A stretch of DNA of 64,000 nucleotides, from contig NZ_BLAJ01000005.1 of the NCBI RefSeq assembly GCF_009176305.1, forward strand, positions 62,001-126,000, written 5' to 3'. Positions 42,276 to 51,258 of this stretch are shown here, piece after piece. The translations under genes and the position numbers were made by a program. Origin of the DNA: Martinezella dioscoreae. GTDB lineage: Bacteria; Pseudomonadota; Alphaproteobacteria; Rhizobiales; Rhizobiaceae. How positions within the stretch are numbered: the stretch's first letter is position 1; each line of letters starts with the position of its first letter. Under the pieces are notes generated by a model, which was not told the origin of the DNA, searched no databases, and saw only the letters and a program-made list of their open reading frames with translations.

Positions 42276-43115
42276 TTAAGCCTTAGCCACGGCGTCAAAG
42301 GCCAGAAGCTTCTCCAGAAGCCGCGGCATATCCTTCAAATAGACCATGTTTGGGCCGTCGGACGGTGCATTGTCGGGATCCTCATGCGTCTCCACGAAGA
42401 GACCGGCAACGCCGACAGCGACGGCCGCGCGCGCCAACGTCTCGACGAAGCGGCGGTCGCCGCCGGTCGAACCGCCCTGCCCGCCCGGTTGCTGCACGGA
42501 ATGGGTCGCATCGAAGATGACGGGCGCGCCCATCGCCGCCATGATCGGCAGCGAGCGCATATCCGAGACCAGCGTGTTGTAGCCGAAGGAGGCACCGCGC
42601 TCGCAGAGAAGAATATTCGGGTTGCCGCTATCGTTCAGCTTGGCAAGCACGTTCTTCATGTCCCACGGCGCCAAGAACTGGCCTTTCTTGACGTTGACCA
42701 CGCGGCCGGTCTTGGCGGCTGCAACCAAAAGATCGGTCTGGCGTGACAGAAAAGCAGGGATCTGCAGGATATCGACCGTCTTGGAAACGATGGCGCACTG
42801 CTCTTCCGTATGGATATCGGTCAGAACCGGAAAGCCATATTCCTTCTTCAGGTCTTCAAAGACTTCCAGCGCCTTTTCCAGGCCGATGCCACGCTTGCCT
42901 GACAGCGATGTGCGGTTCGCCTTGTCGAAGGAGGACTTGTAGACAAGGCCGATGCCCAGCTTGCCGCAGAGTTCCTTCAGGACGCCGGCAACCATGAACG
43001 CATGGTCGCGGCTTTCCATCTGGCAGGGGCCGGCAATCAGCGACAGCTTTGCAGTATTGGAAAAGAGGACCTTGGAGGCACCCTCGCCGACGGTGACTTC
43101 CGAATTCGTGCTCAT
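42276..43115 (-). CDS. kdsA: 3-deoxy-8-phosphooctulonate synthase
   Basis: This 279-residue enzyme condenses phosphoenolpyruvate and arabinose 5-phosphate to KDO 8-phosphate for the lipopolysaccharide core. The fold motifs LIAGPCQMESRDHAF, YKSSFDKANRTS, LLCERGASFGYN, VIFDATHSVQQPGG and FVETHEDPDNAPSDGPN are all present. GAGGAG precedes the ATG, which overlaps the stop codon of the VOC gene by four bases. pyrG, the usual upstream neighbour in related genomes as I recall, is not next to it here. Confidence 0.97.
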   Translation of the reverse strand: MSTNSEVTVGEGASKVLFSNTAKLSLIAGPCQMESRDHAFMVAGVLKELCGKLGIGLVYKSSFDKANRTSLSGKRGIGLEKALEVFEDLKKEYGFPVLTDIHTEEQCAIVSKTVDILQIPAFLSRQTDLLVAAAKTGRVVNVKKGQFLAPWDMKNVLAKLNDSGNPNILLCERGASFGYNTLVSDMRSLPIMAAMGAPVIFDATHSVQQPGGQGGSTGGDRRFVETLARAAVAVGVAGLFVETHEDPDNAPSDGPNMVYLKDMPRLLEKLLAFDAVAKA

Positions 43116-43999
43116 ATTATCTCCTCAAAGGCGAACAATGCGCCCTGACCGGGTGCCAACCTCGCCAATAGACGATTGTTCTTACGCGTATAGGTGACGC
43201 CGTTAGCAGTGAAATGCGACGATGTCACGGAAAGATCGCGCGTTTTGAAAAGGATTGCACGTGCTCTGAGCCCCGGATCATTCGTGCGAACAGGTAGATC
43301 ATAGAATGCCTCCATTCCTTCCGGCGTCAAAATCTCCAGATCGGCATTGGCAGCCTTGATCGTCAGGCCAAAGGAATGCTCCATAATGCGCGGGCCACCG
43401 ACAAGCTCCTCGAAGAAGCCGCGATAGGCCGCCGGCTTCGGCGCGCAAAGCGCTACCCGCGCGATACCAGTCACGCCGTTTTCGTGACGCTCGAGCACGC
43501 TGCGGTCAGCCGGCAGCGGATTGATGCGCTGACAGCAGAAAGCGAGAAAATCCGGCGCGCGCAGGTCGGCGGCGAAGGCAAGACGAAAGCCGGCCGTGGT
43601 TTCCGTCCCATCCGGCATCTTCATGGGACGGGAGAAATCCAGCATCTGCCCCGCAGAAATCGCAGCTGCTTTGAAGCGCTCGTCATCCGCCACCGCATCA
43701 TCCGTACCGAATACCACGGCCGAAAAGCCATTTTCGCCGACCCGGAAGCGATAAGCCTGGTCACGAGCAACGAAAACGTTGCCATCTAAGATGCTCTTTT
43801 CGCACTGCTCCGTCGATGCCACGCCCAGAGGCTCTAAATAGGTTTTATCGGCAAGAAAGACGCAGGCATTCTGTGTGCCAAAGGGATGGCGCGCATCCGG
43901 AGCCACTGTAAAACCGAGCTTGCCGAGGCGCTCGCGTGCCAGAGCGATATCGACGGTCGGCAGCACGAGATGATCCAGCGGATGCGGAGACGAAATCAT
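43112..43999 (-). CDS. VOC-superfamily protein (glyoxalase-like domain)
   Basis: This 295-residue protein has the paired beta-alpha repeats of the vicinal-oxygen-chelate fold: MISSPHPLDHLVLPTVDIAL then ARERLGKLGFTVAPDARHPF at the N-terminus, and a second module around ENGVTGIARVALCAPKPAAY. The likely metal ligands are His9 and a Glu near FLADKTYLEPLG. Its substrate is unknown. ATG 43999 has GGAG five bases upstream. Coupling with kdsA by an ATGA overlap suggests cotranscription without implying a role in LPS. Confidence 0.82.
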   Translation of the reverse strand: MISSPHPLDHLVLPTVDIALARERLGKLGFTVAPDARHPFGTQNACVFLADKTYLEPLGVASTEQCEKSILDGNVFVARDQAYRFRVGENGFSAVVFGTDDAVADDERFKAAAISAGQMLDFSRPMKMPDGTETTAGFRLAFAADLRAPDFLAFCCQRINPLPADRSVLERHENGVTGIARVALCAPKPAAYRGFFEELVGGPRIMEHSFGLTIKAANADLEILTPEGMEAFYDLPVRTNDPGLRARAILFKTRDLSVTSSHFTANGVTYTRKNNRLLARLAPGQGALFAFEEII

Positions 44000-44418
44000 G
44001 GCTTCTCCTGTTTGCTTGCCGAAGCAGATTTGCGCCCATCCCCCGCGCAATTCAAGATGGAAGCATGGAACACCCGGAGCACACGACATGGATCGAAGGC
44101 AATCTCGCAAACGTGATTGCTGATTCTCTGCCATGGCCGGCTCATGCAGTCGCGCGGCATGTCCATCCAAATGCTCGGCGCACGGGCTCAACGACAAAGT
44201 CTTGGAAGCGAGTAGAACGACATTTCTCTTATTTTTCTGGAAGTTAACGGAGCTATAGCGCGCCGATGTTCCGAGCCGATCCATTCGCAAATCGTAATTA
44301 TTTAACTGACCCTACAAGGCTTTACCGAAATTTAAGTGCTTGCGGAACACATATGGAACATATAGTGTCCGTTCTGGATTTGTTTCACGGCTTTTCTTGA
44401 TTCTGGGGTTCCAAGACG
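44000..44418. other. Divergent intergenic region between the VOC gene and lexA
   Basis: These 419 bases contain the lexA promoter and SOS box near 44340-44366. No gene is supported in the rest; short frames on the plus strand around 44065-44210 lack ribosome-binding sites and family resemblance. Confidence 0.55.
44345..44359 (+). promoter_or_regulatory. lexA: LexA operator (SOS box) of lexA
   Basis: GAAC-N7-GAAC (44345-44348 and 44356-44359) is the alphaproteobacterial SOS box. It sits between a TTGCGG -35-like element (44340) and TATAGT (44361), so bound LexA would block the promoter of its own gene 60 bases upstream of the start codon. Confidence 0.82.
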
Positions 44419-45141
44419 ATGTTGACGCGCAAGCAGCAGGAACTGCTTCTCTTCATTCACGAACGCATGAAGGAATCCGGTGTTCCGCCATCCTTCGACG
44501 AGATGAAGGATGCACTGGATTTGGCATCCAAATCCGGCATCCATCGCCTGATCACGGCGCTGGAGGAGCGGGGCTTTATCCGCCGGCTGCCGAACCGGGC
44601 CAGAGCGCTCGAAGTCATCAAGCTTCCCGACGCCTATAATCCGAGCCTGCAGCAGCGCCGCGGCTTTTCTCCGAGCGTTATCGAAGGCAGCCTCGGAAAG
44701 CCGCAGCCCGTTGCCCCGCCCGCTCCGTCGAAGGTGGCAAATGACGATCACAATGGCTCGGCGTCGGTGCCCGTAATGGGCCGGATCGCTGCCGGTGTTC
44801 CGATTTCTGCCATCCAGAACAATACGCACGACATCACTGTTCCCGCCGACATGCTCGGCTCCGGCGAACATTATGCGCTTGAAGTTCGTGGGGATTCGAT
44901 GATCGATGCCGGCATCTTCGACGGCGATACGGTCATCATCCGCAATTCGACGACGGCCAATCCCGGCGACATCGTCGTGGCGCTGGTCGATGACGAAGAG
45001 GCGACACTGAAGCGCTTCCGTCGCAAGGGTGCTTCCATCGCGCTTGAGGCCGCAAACCCGGCATACGAAACCCGCATCTTCGGACCGGATCGCGTGAAGG
45101 TCCAAGGCAAGCTCGTTGGCCTTATTCGCCGCTATCACTGA
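44419..45141 (+). CDS. lexA: SOS repressor LexA
   Basis: This 240-residue repressor cleaves itself when RecA is activated by DNA damage. The N-terminal winged helix is LTRKQQELLLFIHERMKESG then VPPSFDEMKDALDL. A longer linker than in enterics follows. The cleavage bond is A125-G126 (GRIAAGVPI), with catalytic S160 (RGDSMID) and K198 (EEATLKRF). An SOS box lies upstream. Its last 20 bases overlap the 3' end of convergent comEC. Confidence 0.97.
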   Translation: MLTRKQQELLLFIHERMKESGVPPSFDEMKDALDLASKSGIHRLITALEERGFIRRLPNRARALEVIKLPDAYNPSLQQRRGFSPSVIEGSLGKPQPVAPPAPSKVANDDHNGSASVPVMGRIAAGVPISAIQNNTHDITVPADMLGSGEHYALEVRGDSMIDAGIFDGDTVIIRNSTTANPGDIVVALVDDEEATLKRFRRKGASIALEAANPAYETRIFGPDRVKVQGKLVGLIRRYH

Positions 45142-47599
45142 CCGGTGAATTGTCGATGGCGGGTGACGTGGGCGCAATTGCCGCGTCGAATTTGCCGGTG
45201 CGCCAATCGTAGGTTCGATGCCTGGTCCAGGGACGCTGCGGGTTCTCGAATGCGGCTGAGATAATGGGCTTGTCTGCGGTAAGCACCATTTCGATGGAGC
45301 CGGTTTTGCGCAATGTCGCACCGGTTATGAGCATCGCTCCGGAACGGCAATGGTCGAGCCGTAGCCGGATTGGCGTCACGATAATGTTCCCCGTGTCGCA
45401 AGCCGCTGGCAGGTAGGCCGCGTTTTCGATAGTGACCAATATCGCGCCGTTTTCAAGCATGGCCGCGCACCATGCTCCTTTCTGGCAGGCGAAACTGCCT
45501 TGCATGGTGCGGTCCAAGGCTTCTTCCATTGCGATACGGACCGCCTTCTGTTCTTCACTGTTCAATCGCTTATAACGATCTGCCTTGCCGATTTGTGGAA
45601 GTCGGCTGTCAGCCGGGAGCATGGTCGGAGGCTGATGGTCCGCCGCAACCAGTGCCTTTTGCCATTGTTCGAAAATGAAGGCCTGCGGTCTCTCGCGATT
45701 GGTCGCGAGTATATCGTCCTGGCGCAATGCGACCAGAACGCCATCTTCGGAGATCATCAGGTCGGGTTTCGGTACGCCAGATCCGAATGCCGCCAAGCCC
45801 ATGGACAAGAGCGATAATAGCAGGCCCAGATGACGAAGCCGGGTCCGCAATATGCTCATGATCAGGAAGCCGATAATGAATGTCGGCATCAGCCAGGCCG
45901 GCTGGCGACCGAAGGTAATGTCGCCTCCCCAACCAGCTACGGTTCTTGCGATCATGATAACGAGTTCCAGTCCCTCGCCGGTTACTTTCCAGAAAGGCCC
46001 GTCGAGACCGAGCGGCATGAGCAGCATCGCCGCCATGCCGAATGGCATGACGATAAAGGAGACGATGGGCATAGCAGCGAGATTGGCGGCGAGCCCATAT
46101 GTCGCCAATCGGTGAAAATGCTCGATCGAGAAGATAGCCGTCGACGCGCCGCCGATGAACGAGGTCGACGTCACGCCTGCGAAGAAGCGCATGACGAACA
46201 ATAGCGGACTTAATAGACGGACGCGCGGCAAAATGTTTTCGCGATGTCGCCGCCGCTTCCATAGCGAATAGCCCGACACCAGCGCCAGTGTCGCCGCATA
46301 GGACATCTGGAAGCTCGGACCGAGGACTTGCGACGGCGACAGTACAAGAATGATGATCGCTGAAAGTGCGACATTGCGCAGACTGATCGATGGCCGATCG
46401 AAAAGCACGGCCACAAGCATGATCGCCATCATGATGAAGGCGCGCTCGGCGGATACACCGAAGCCGGAGATGAGATAATAGGCCGTTACAGTGAGAAGCG
46501 CGCCGAGGGCTGCGAACTTCTTGGTCGGCCAAGCCTGCGCGACACCGGGAAACAGGCTGAACAAGTAGCGTAGGCCAATGTAGAAAATGCCGGCCGACAA
46601 CGCCATGTTCAGACCGGAAATTGCAATGATATGGGTCAGGCCGGCAATTCTCAGCGCTTCCGTCGTATCCTTGGAGATTGCGCGTCTCTCATCGGTGACA
46701 AGCGCCGCGGCAAAGGGGCCGGTATCTCCCGGCAAGGTTTGCCTGATCCTGTCGCCTATGCTGTTGCGCAGGCCAGCAAGCCAAATATCGGCCGCATCCA
46801 ATAAGGAGCCGGCCGCGTTGTCACCGGATGGCGACAGCAATTCCGGTGTTCCGTAGGCAAAGCCGTTCGCACCGATACCGTTGAAATAAGAACTGAAGGC
46901 GAAATCGTTGAGACCAAGCAAGGCCGGTCCGGCCGGCGGCGTCAACCGCGCCCTACCCTGGATGCGATCACCGAGATCGAACGGCTCCGCCTGCTTGCGC
47001 ACGAAGATCGTAACCCGCTGCGGCGCGCGGCGAATGGAAGGTTTTTCCGTTGCCTCGACGCGAACGACATAGCGCCAGCGTCCATTGTCATAGGATTCCC
47101 GTCGTTCGATCTGACCGGTCACGGTCGTGGTCACGGCCGAATCGAGCATGACGGTAGAAACCCGCCAGCTCTCGCATTGCGCCAGCGCCATGCCCAGGCA
47201 AAGGAGCATGCCTGCAAAAAGCAGATGGCGAAACAGCCTGCCTGCCTCCCGCATGAGCGCAAAGCCACAGGTGAAGACCAACAGGCCTGCAAGAACAGCC
47301 TGTGGAGGCGGATCGCTGCCAGCCTTGAACCAGAAAATTGCACCAAGGCCCATATAGATCGGCGCAAGCAGGACCGCGCGACCATGGGCCGCCTCCTCTT
47401 CGATCAATCTGAAGGTGCTAAGCCGAATGCGGCTTGATACCCGCAATAGCCGGGATGTCAGCCGCGTCTGGTCCTGCGTCCGTTCCCGTCGCTGCACTTC
47501 GGCGGGCAACATATTCGTGGCAACAACAGGGCGAGGCTGCGAGAGCGCAGCAACGTCCCCACCCTCTTTCCGCTGCTCGGATGCCTCCAAATTAGGCAC
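45122..47599 (-). CDS. comEC: ComEC/Rec2-family DNA-uptake channel protein
   Basis: This polytopic membrane protein of about 825 residues belongs to the family forming the inner-membrane channel for transforming DNA. It has an N-terminal DUF4131-like region and OB-like segment, then the Competence domain with HIIAISGLNMALSAGIFYIG and several helices. The C-terminal 190 residues correspond to the metallo-lactamase position but lack the HxHxDH metal motif, so nuclease activity there is unlikely. The GTG start at 47599 is weakly supported; ATG codons lie further in. Natural competence is not established in most rhizobia. Confidence 0.87.
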   Translation of the reverse strand: MPNLEASEQRKEGGDVAALSQPRPVVATNMLPAEVQRRERTQDQTRLTSRLLRVSSRIRLSTFRLIEEEAAHGRAVLLAPIYMGLGAIFWFKAGSDPPPQAVLAGLLVFTCGFALMREAGRLFRHLLFAGMLLCLGMALAQCESWRVSTVMLDSAVTTTVTGQIERRESYDNGRWRYVVRVEATEKPSIRRAPQRVTIFVRKQAEPFDLGDRIQGRARLTPPAGPALLGLNDFAFSSYFNGIGANGFAYGTPELLSPSGDNAAGSLLDAADIWLAGLRNSIGDRIRQTLPGDTGPFAAALVTDERRAISKDTTEALRIAGLTHIIAISGLNMALSAGIFYIGLRYLFSLFPGVAQAWPTKKFAALGALLTVTAYYLISGFGVSAERAFIMMAIMLVAVLFDRPSISLRNVALSAIIILVLSPSQVLGPSFQMSYAATLALVSGYSLWKRRRHRENILPRVRLLSPLLFVMRFFAGVTSTSFIGGASTAIFSIEHFHRLATYGLAANLAAMPIVSFIVMPFGMAAMLLMPLGLDGPFWKVTGEGLELVIMIARTVAGWGGDITFGRQPAWLMPTFIIGFLIMSILRTRLRHLGLLLSLLSMGLAAFGSGVPKPDLMISEDGVLVALRQDDILATNRERPQAFIFEQWQKALVAADHQPPTMLPADSRLPQIGKADRYKRLNSEEQKAVRIAMEEALDRTMQGSFACQKGAWCAAMLENGAILVTIENAAYLPAACDTGNIIVTPIRLRLDHCRSGAMLITGATLRKTGSIEMVLTADKPIISAAFENPQRPWTRHRTYDWRTGKFDAAIAPTSPAIDNSPVSDSGE

Positions 47600-47880
47600 T
47601 CGCCGCCGTCCCCACGCAAAACTACAGCTTTTGCGCGATTTTTGCCGTTAGCAGGCGATGAATTCAACCAAAATCGACGCAAACAGGGCTCAATTGGGCC
47701 GGTTTCGCCGCCTAGCATAATTAGAGGCGCTTCTGCAGTGCCCAAAAGTTGATACTGCATTGCACAATTCAGCGTTAGGATAACTTGGCATTAGGCTCGG
47801 GATCATATAGCTAGTCGGTAGTCGCTTAACCTTTTGGCGCTTTTTATGGCGTCAATCCCGCCAAATCTTGGAGGATCAGC

Positions 47881-49170
47881 ATGACGGAACAAAGCGCGAA
47901 ACTAACTTGGGGTGAAAAGACGGTGGACCTGCCGGTCAAGACCGGAACCATCGGCCCGAGTGTCATTGATATTGGTGCCCTTTATAAGAACACCTCCACT
48001 TTCACTTACGATCCTGGTTTCACCTCCACCGCGTCGTGCGAGTCGAGCATTACCTACATCGATGGCGACGAAGGCGTTCTGCTGCACCGCGGCTATCCGA
48101 TCGATCAGCTGGCCGAACACGGCGATTTCCTCGAAGTTTGCTACCTCCTTCTCTACGGTGAACTGCCGACGGCAGCGCAGAAGAAGGACTTCGACTATCG
48201 CGTGACCCACCATACGATGGTGCACGAGCAGATGTCGCGCTTCTTCACCGGCTTCCGCCGCGACGCACATCCGATGGCCGTCATGTGCGGCTGCGTTGGC
48301 GCGCTTTCCGCCTTTTATCACGACTCGACCGACATTACGGATCCGCACCAGCGCATGGTCGCAAGCCTGCGCATGATCGCCAAGATGCCGACGCTCGCCG
48401 CCATGGCGTACAAGTACCATATCGGCCAGCCCTTTGTTTACCCGAAGAACGACCTCGACTACGCGTCAAACTTCCTGCGTATGTGCTTTGCGGTTCCGTG
48501 CGAAGAATACGTCGTCAATCCGGTGCTTGCCCGCGCCATGGACCGCATCTTTATCCTGCATGCCGATCACGAGCAGAACGCTTCGACGTCGACGGTTCGT
48601 CTGGCAGGCTCTTCCGGCGCCAATCCGTTTGCCTGTATTGCTGCAGGCATTGCCTGCCTCTGGGGACCGGCTCACGGCGGCGCCAACGAAGCTGCGCTGA
48701 ACATGCTGAACGAAATCGGCACGGTCGACCGCATTCCGGAATTCATCGCCCGCGCCAAGGACAAGAACGACCCGTTCCGCCTGATGGGTTTCGGCCACCG
48801 CGTCTACAAGAACTACGACCCGCGCGCCAAGATCATGCAGAAGACGGCGCACGAGGTTCTCGGCGAGCTCGGCATCAAGGACGATCCGCTGCTCGACATC
48901 GCGATCGAACTGGAGCGTATCGCTCTGACCGATGAATATTTCATCGAGAAGAAGCTGTATCCGAACGTCGATTTCTATTCCGGCATCACGCTGAAGGCTC
49001 TCGGCTTCCCCACGACCATGTTCACCGTTCTTTTTGCTCTTGCCCGCACCGTCGGCTGGATCGCACAGTGGAACGAAATGATCGAGGATCCGCATCAGCG
49101 CATCGGCCGTCCGCGCCAGCTCTACACCGGCGCTCCGCTGCGCGAATATGTACCTGTTTCCAAGCGCTAA
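47881..49170 (+). CDS. gltA: Citrate synthase
   Basis: This 429-residue type-II (hexameric) enzyme condenses oxaloacetate and acetyl-CoA at the entry to the TCA cycle. The active-site residues are in WGPAHGGANEAALNML (His), MGFGHRVYKNYDPRAKIM (His) and the following Asp-containing segment near VDFYSGITLKALGFPTTMFT. The N-terminal beta domain typical of Gram-negative enzymes is present. GGAGG lies about seven bases before the ATG. It is the entry point for the acetyl-CoA made by the pdh operon in this window. Confidence 0.98.
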   Translation: MTEQSAKLTWGEKTVDLPVKTGTIGPSVIDIGALYKNTSTFTYDPGFTSTASCESSITYIDGDEGVLLHRGYPIDQLAEHGDFLEVCYLLLYGELPTAAQKKDFDYRVTHHTMVHEQMSRFFTGFRRDAHPMAVMCGCVGALSAFYHDSTDITDPHQRMVASLRMIAKMPTLAAMAYKYHIGQPFVYPKNDLDYASNFLRMCFAVPCEEYVVNPVLARAMDRIFILHADHEQNASTSTVRLAGSSGANPFACIAAGIACLWGPAHGGANEAALNMLNEIGTVDRIPEFIARAKDKNDPFRLMGFGHRVYKNYDPRAKIMQKTAHEVLGELGIKDDPLLDIAIELERIALTDEYFIEKKLYPNVDFYSGITLKALGFPTTMFTVLFALARTVGWIAQWNEMIEDPHQRIGRPRQLYTGAPLREYVPVSKR

Positions 49171-49186
49171 GCTTCGGTATTGAAAC

Positions 49187-49218
49187 AAAAAAACCGGTCA
49201 GAGATGACCGGTTTTTTT
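49187..49218. terminator. Bidirectional terminator between gltA and lpxB, inside the lpxB coding end
   Basis: Seven A, the stem CCGGTCA/TGACCGG with a GAGA loop, then seven T. It terminates gltA 17 bases after its stop codon, and on the minus strand it encodes the last codons of lpxB (HKKTGHL) and includes the lpxB stop, so termination of lpxB occurs essentially at its stop codon. Confidence 0.92.
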
Positions 49219-50379
49219 ATGGGCTAGAACGTCCAGAACAATCTGCGCAGCCTTGTCGCCAGGCGGCTCCTCCGTCTGCATCCGTTCCCAGACCAGATCG
49301 TAGCCAGCAAGCATCGCCGCACGCTCCGGCGTATCGCTCGACAGGCGCTCCATATAACGAGCCAGCATGCCCGGCCGCAGAACATCGTTGATGAGCTCAG
49401 GCAGTACAGCATAGTCGGCGATGAGGTTCGGCAAGGCGGCCGTCCAGATCTTGATGCGCGACAGCACGAATTTCGCCAGCCATTCCGTCTTATAGGTCGA
49501 GACGACCGGAACGCCCGCAAGCCCCAGCTCCAGGATTACGGTTCCGGAGGCTGCCATAGCGGCATCCGCCTTAGCAAAGGCACTCCATTTGGCATCCTGG
49601 CCGACGAGTATATCCGGCTTGACCTGCCAATTGGCGGTCAAAGAGCGAACCACCGCCTCCTGCCGCGGCACGGTCGGTAGCAGAAAACAAACACTATCAT
49701 TTCTCCGGCTAAGTTCTTCGGTAGCCCGCTCAAAAACCGGAAGGAGTTGCCGGATCTCCGATGCACGCGATCCAGGCAAAAGCAGGATCGTCTTCACCAC
49801 ATCGGCGCCGGCCAGACTGCGCAAGGCGCGCTGACGTCGTGTCTCCACAAGATTGGCATCGACCGTCAAGCGGTGGCCGACATAAGTGGTTGCGGGACCG
49901 CCCAGGCGCTTCATGGCAGCAGGCTCGAACGGCAAGACGGCCAGCACATGGTCGACATAGGCGAGCATCTGCTGCGCGCGATATTCCTTCCACGCCCATA
50001 CGCTGGGGCAGACGTAATCGATAACTGGCAGATCGGGCAAAGCCTTGCGCACCCGCTTGGCAACGCGATGCGTGAAATCGGGGCTGTCGATGATCACAAG
50101 CACGTCCGGCTTTGCAGCAATAATCGCATCCGCCGTCTGCCGGATGCGGGCCAGCAGCTTCGGCAATCGCTTGATAACCTGAATGAAACCCATGATCGAG
50201 AGTTCGGAATAATCGAAGAGCGAGCGCAGCCCCTGCGCCTCCAGCGCCTCGCCGCCGACCCCCACCAGCTCGACCGGACCATCATGGCGTCGCTTCAGGG
50301 CCGCGACGAGATCGCCGCCCAGCAGATCGCCGGAGACTTCACCGGCAACAACGGCAAGCTTCAAGGGCGCGCTGCTCAC
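49198..50379 (-). CDS. lpxB: Lipid-A-disaccharide synthase
   Basis: This 393-residue GT-B glycosyltransferase joins UDP-2,3-diacylglucosamine and lipid X. Family motifs are visible: LAVVAGEVSGDLLGGDLVAA, YVCPSVWAWKEYRAQQMLAY, LPGSRASEIRQLLPVF, and AMAASGTVILELGLAGVPVV. The GTG start overlaps the lpxI stop codon (GTGA). Its 3' end is also the bidirectional terminator shared with gltA. It is the last gene of the superoperon from rpsB. Confidence 0.96.
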   Translation of the reverse strand: MSSAPLKLAVVAGEVSGDLLGGDLVAALKRRHDGPVELVGVGGEALEAQGLRSLFDYSELSIMGFIQVIKRLPKLLARIRQTADAIIAAKPDVLVIIDSPDFTHRVAKRVRKALPDLPVIDYVCPSVWAWKEYRAQQMLAYVDHVLAVLPFEPAAMKRLGGPATTYVGHRLTVDANLVETRRQRALRSLAGADVVKTILLLPGSRASEIRQLLPVFERATEELSRRNDSVCFLLPTVPRQEAVVRSLTANWQVKPDILVGQDAKWSAFAKADAAMAASGTVILELGLAGVPVVSTYKTEWLAKFVLSRIKIWTAALPNLIADYAVLPELINDVLRPGMLARYMERLSSDTPERAAMLAGYDLVWERMQTEEPPGDKAAQIVLDVLAHKKTGHL

Positions 50380-51257
50380 ATGAAGCCCTCCGCGCTCAGG
50401 CCACGATCGATGCCGCAGACGAAAATGCCGGCCTCATCGGCAGCGGCGATCACAGCCTGGCGATCGAGAATCAAAGCTCGGCCAGCTTCGACGGCGACAC
50501 CAGCCAACCCTGCCTTCTTGGCATTCAACATCGTGGAGACGCCGATGGACGGCAAGTCGGCCCGGATATCCTGCTGCGGCTTGCAGAGCTTGACGAGCAC
50601 GCCGCGCCGACGGGTTGAAATGCGCCCAGCCGCGCGCAGCTCGGCAACCCGCTCGATCATCTTGTCCGTGCCTTCGGCACCTTCAAGCGCAACGACACGG
50701 CCGCCGACGCTGACCGCGCCCTGCCCCACATCCAGAAATCCCAGCGCATCGGCCGCCTTCGCACCCTGTGCAATATCGTGCAGATCCTCTTCCGCTGGCG
50801 AGAATTTTCCAAGCGGCCCGGTCGTCGCCAAAAGGTCGGGCGCGATTTCATGCGCGCCAACGACGCGAACGCCACCGGCTTCGATCAGGCGAATGACCAT
50901 CTGCAGGACGGCATTGTCACCGCCCGAAAGAAGAGTGCGGATGGTCGAGGGCAATTCCCTAATGACGCGCCAGGTCGGATGCACCTGCCGCCAGGAGGGG
51001 CGCCGCGCCACGCCGCCCGACATGACGACGCGATCGACGCCATGTCGGCGGAACATTGCTTCGAGACCGGCAAAATTGCCGACACCGAGATTGGCATGAT
51101 CGAAGGTGGACCAATCGCGGTCCGCCTCGTCAGTCAAAGCGATGATGACGGGGTTTTCACCGGCCTGCCGGGCGGCGTCAGCGACATAAACCGGCAAAAG
51201 GCCGCTCCCCGCGATGATCGCCAGCCTGCCTTTTTCGTTTTGGCCGGTCGAAACCAC
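50376..51257 (-). CDS. lpxI: UDP-2,3-diacylglucosamine pyrophosphatase LpxI
   Basis: This 293-residue enzyme hydrolyses UDP-2,3-diacylglucosamine to lipid X, the alphaproteobacterial alternative to LpxH. Motifs include GRLAIIAGSGLLPVYVADAA, GGDNAVLQMVIRLIEAGGVR and PSIGVSTMLNAKKAGLAGVA. I set the start at GTG 51257, two bases after the lpxA stop, because an upstream extension would lie within lpxA and has no initiation signal. It is between lpxA and lpxB, as expected from the pathway. Confidence 0.93.
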   Translation of the reverse strand: MVSTGQNEKGRLAIIAGSGLLPVYVADAARQAGENPVIIALTDEADRDWSTFDHANLGVGNFAGLEAMFRRHGVDRVVMSGGVARRPSWRQVHPTWRVIRELPSTIRTLLSGGDNAVLQMVIRLIEAGGVRVVGAHEIAPDLLATTGPLGKFSPAEEDLHDIAQGAKAADALGFLDVGQGAVSVGGRVVALEGAEGTDKMIERVAELRAAGRISTRRRGVLVKLCKPQQDIRADLPSIGVSTMLNAKKAGLAGVAVEAGRALILDRQAVIAAADEAGIFVCGIDRGLSAEGFM

Positions 51258-51258
51258 C

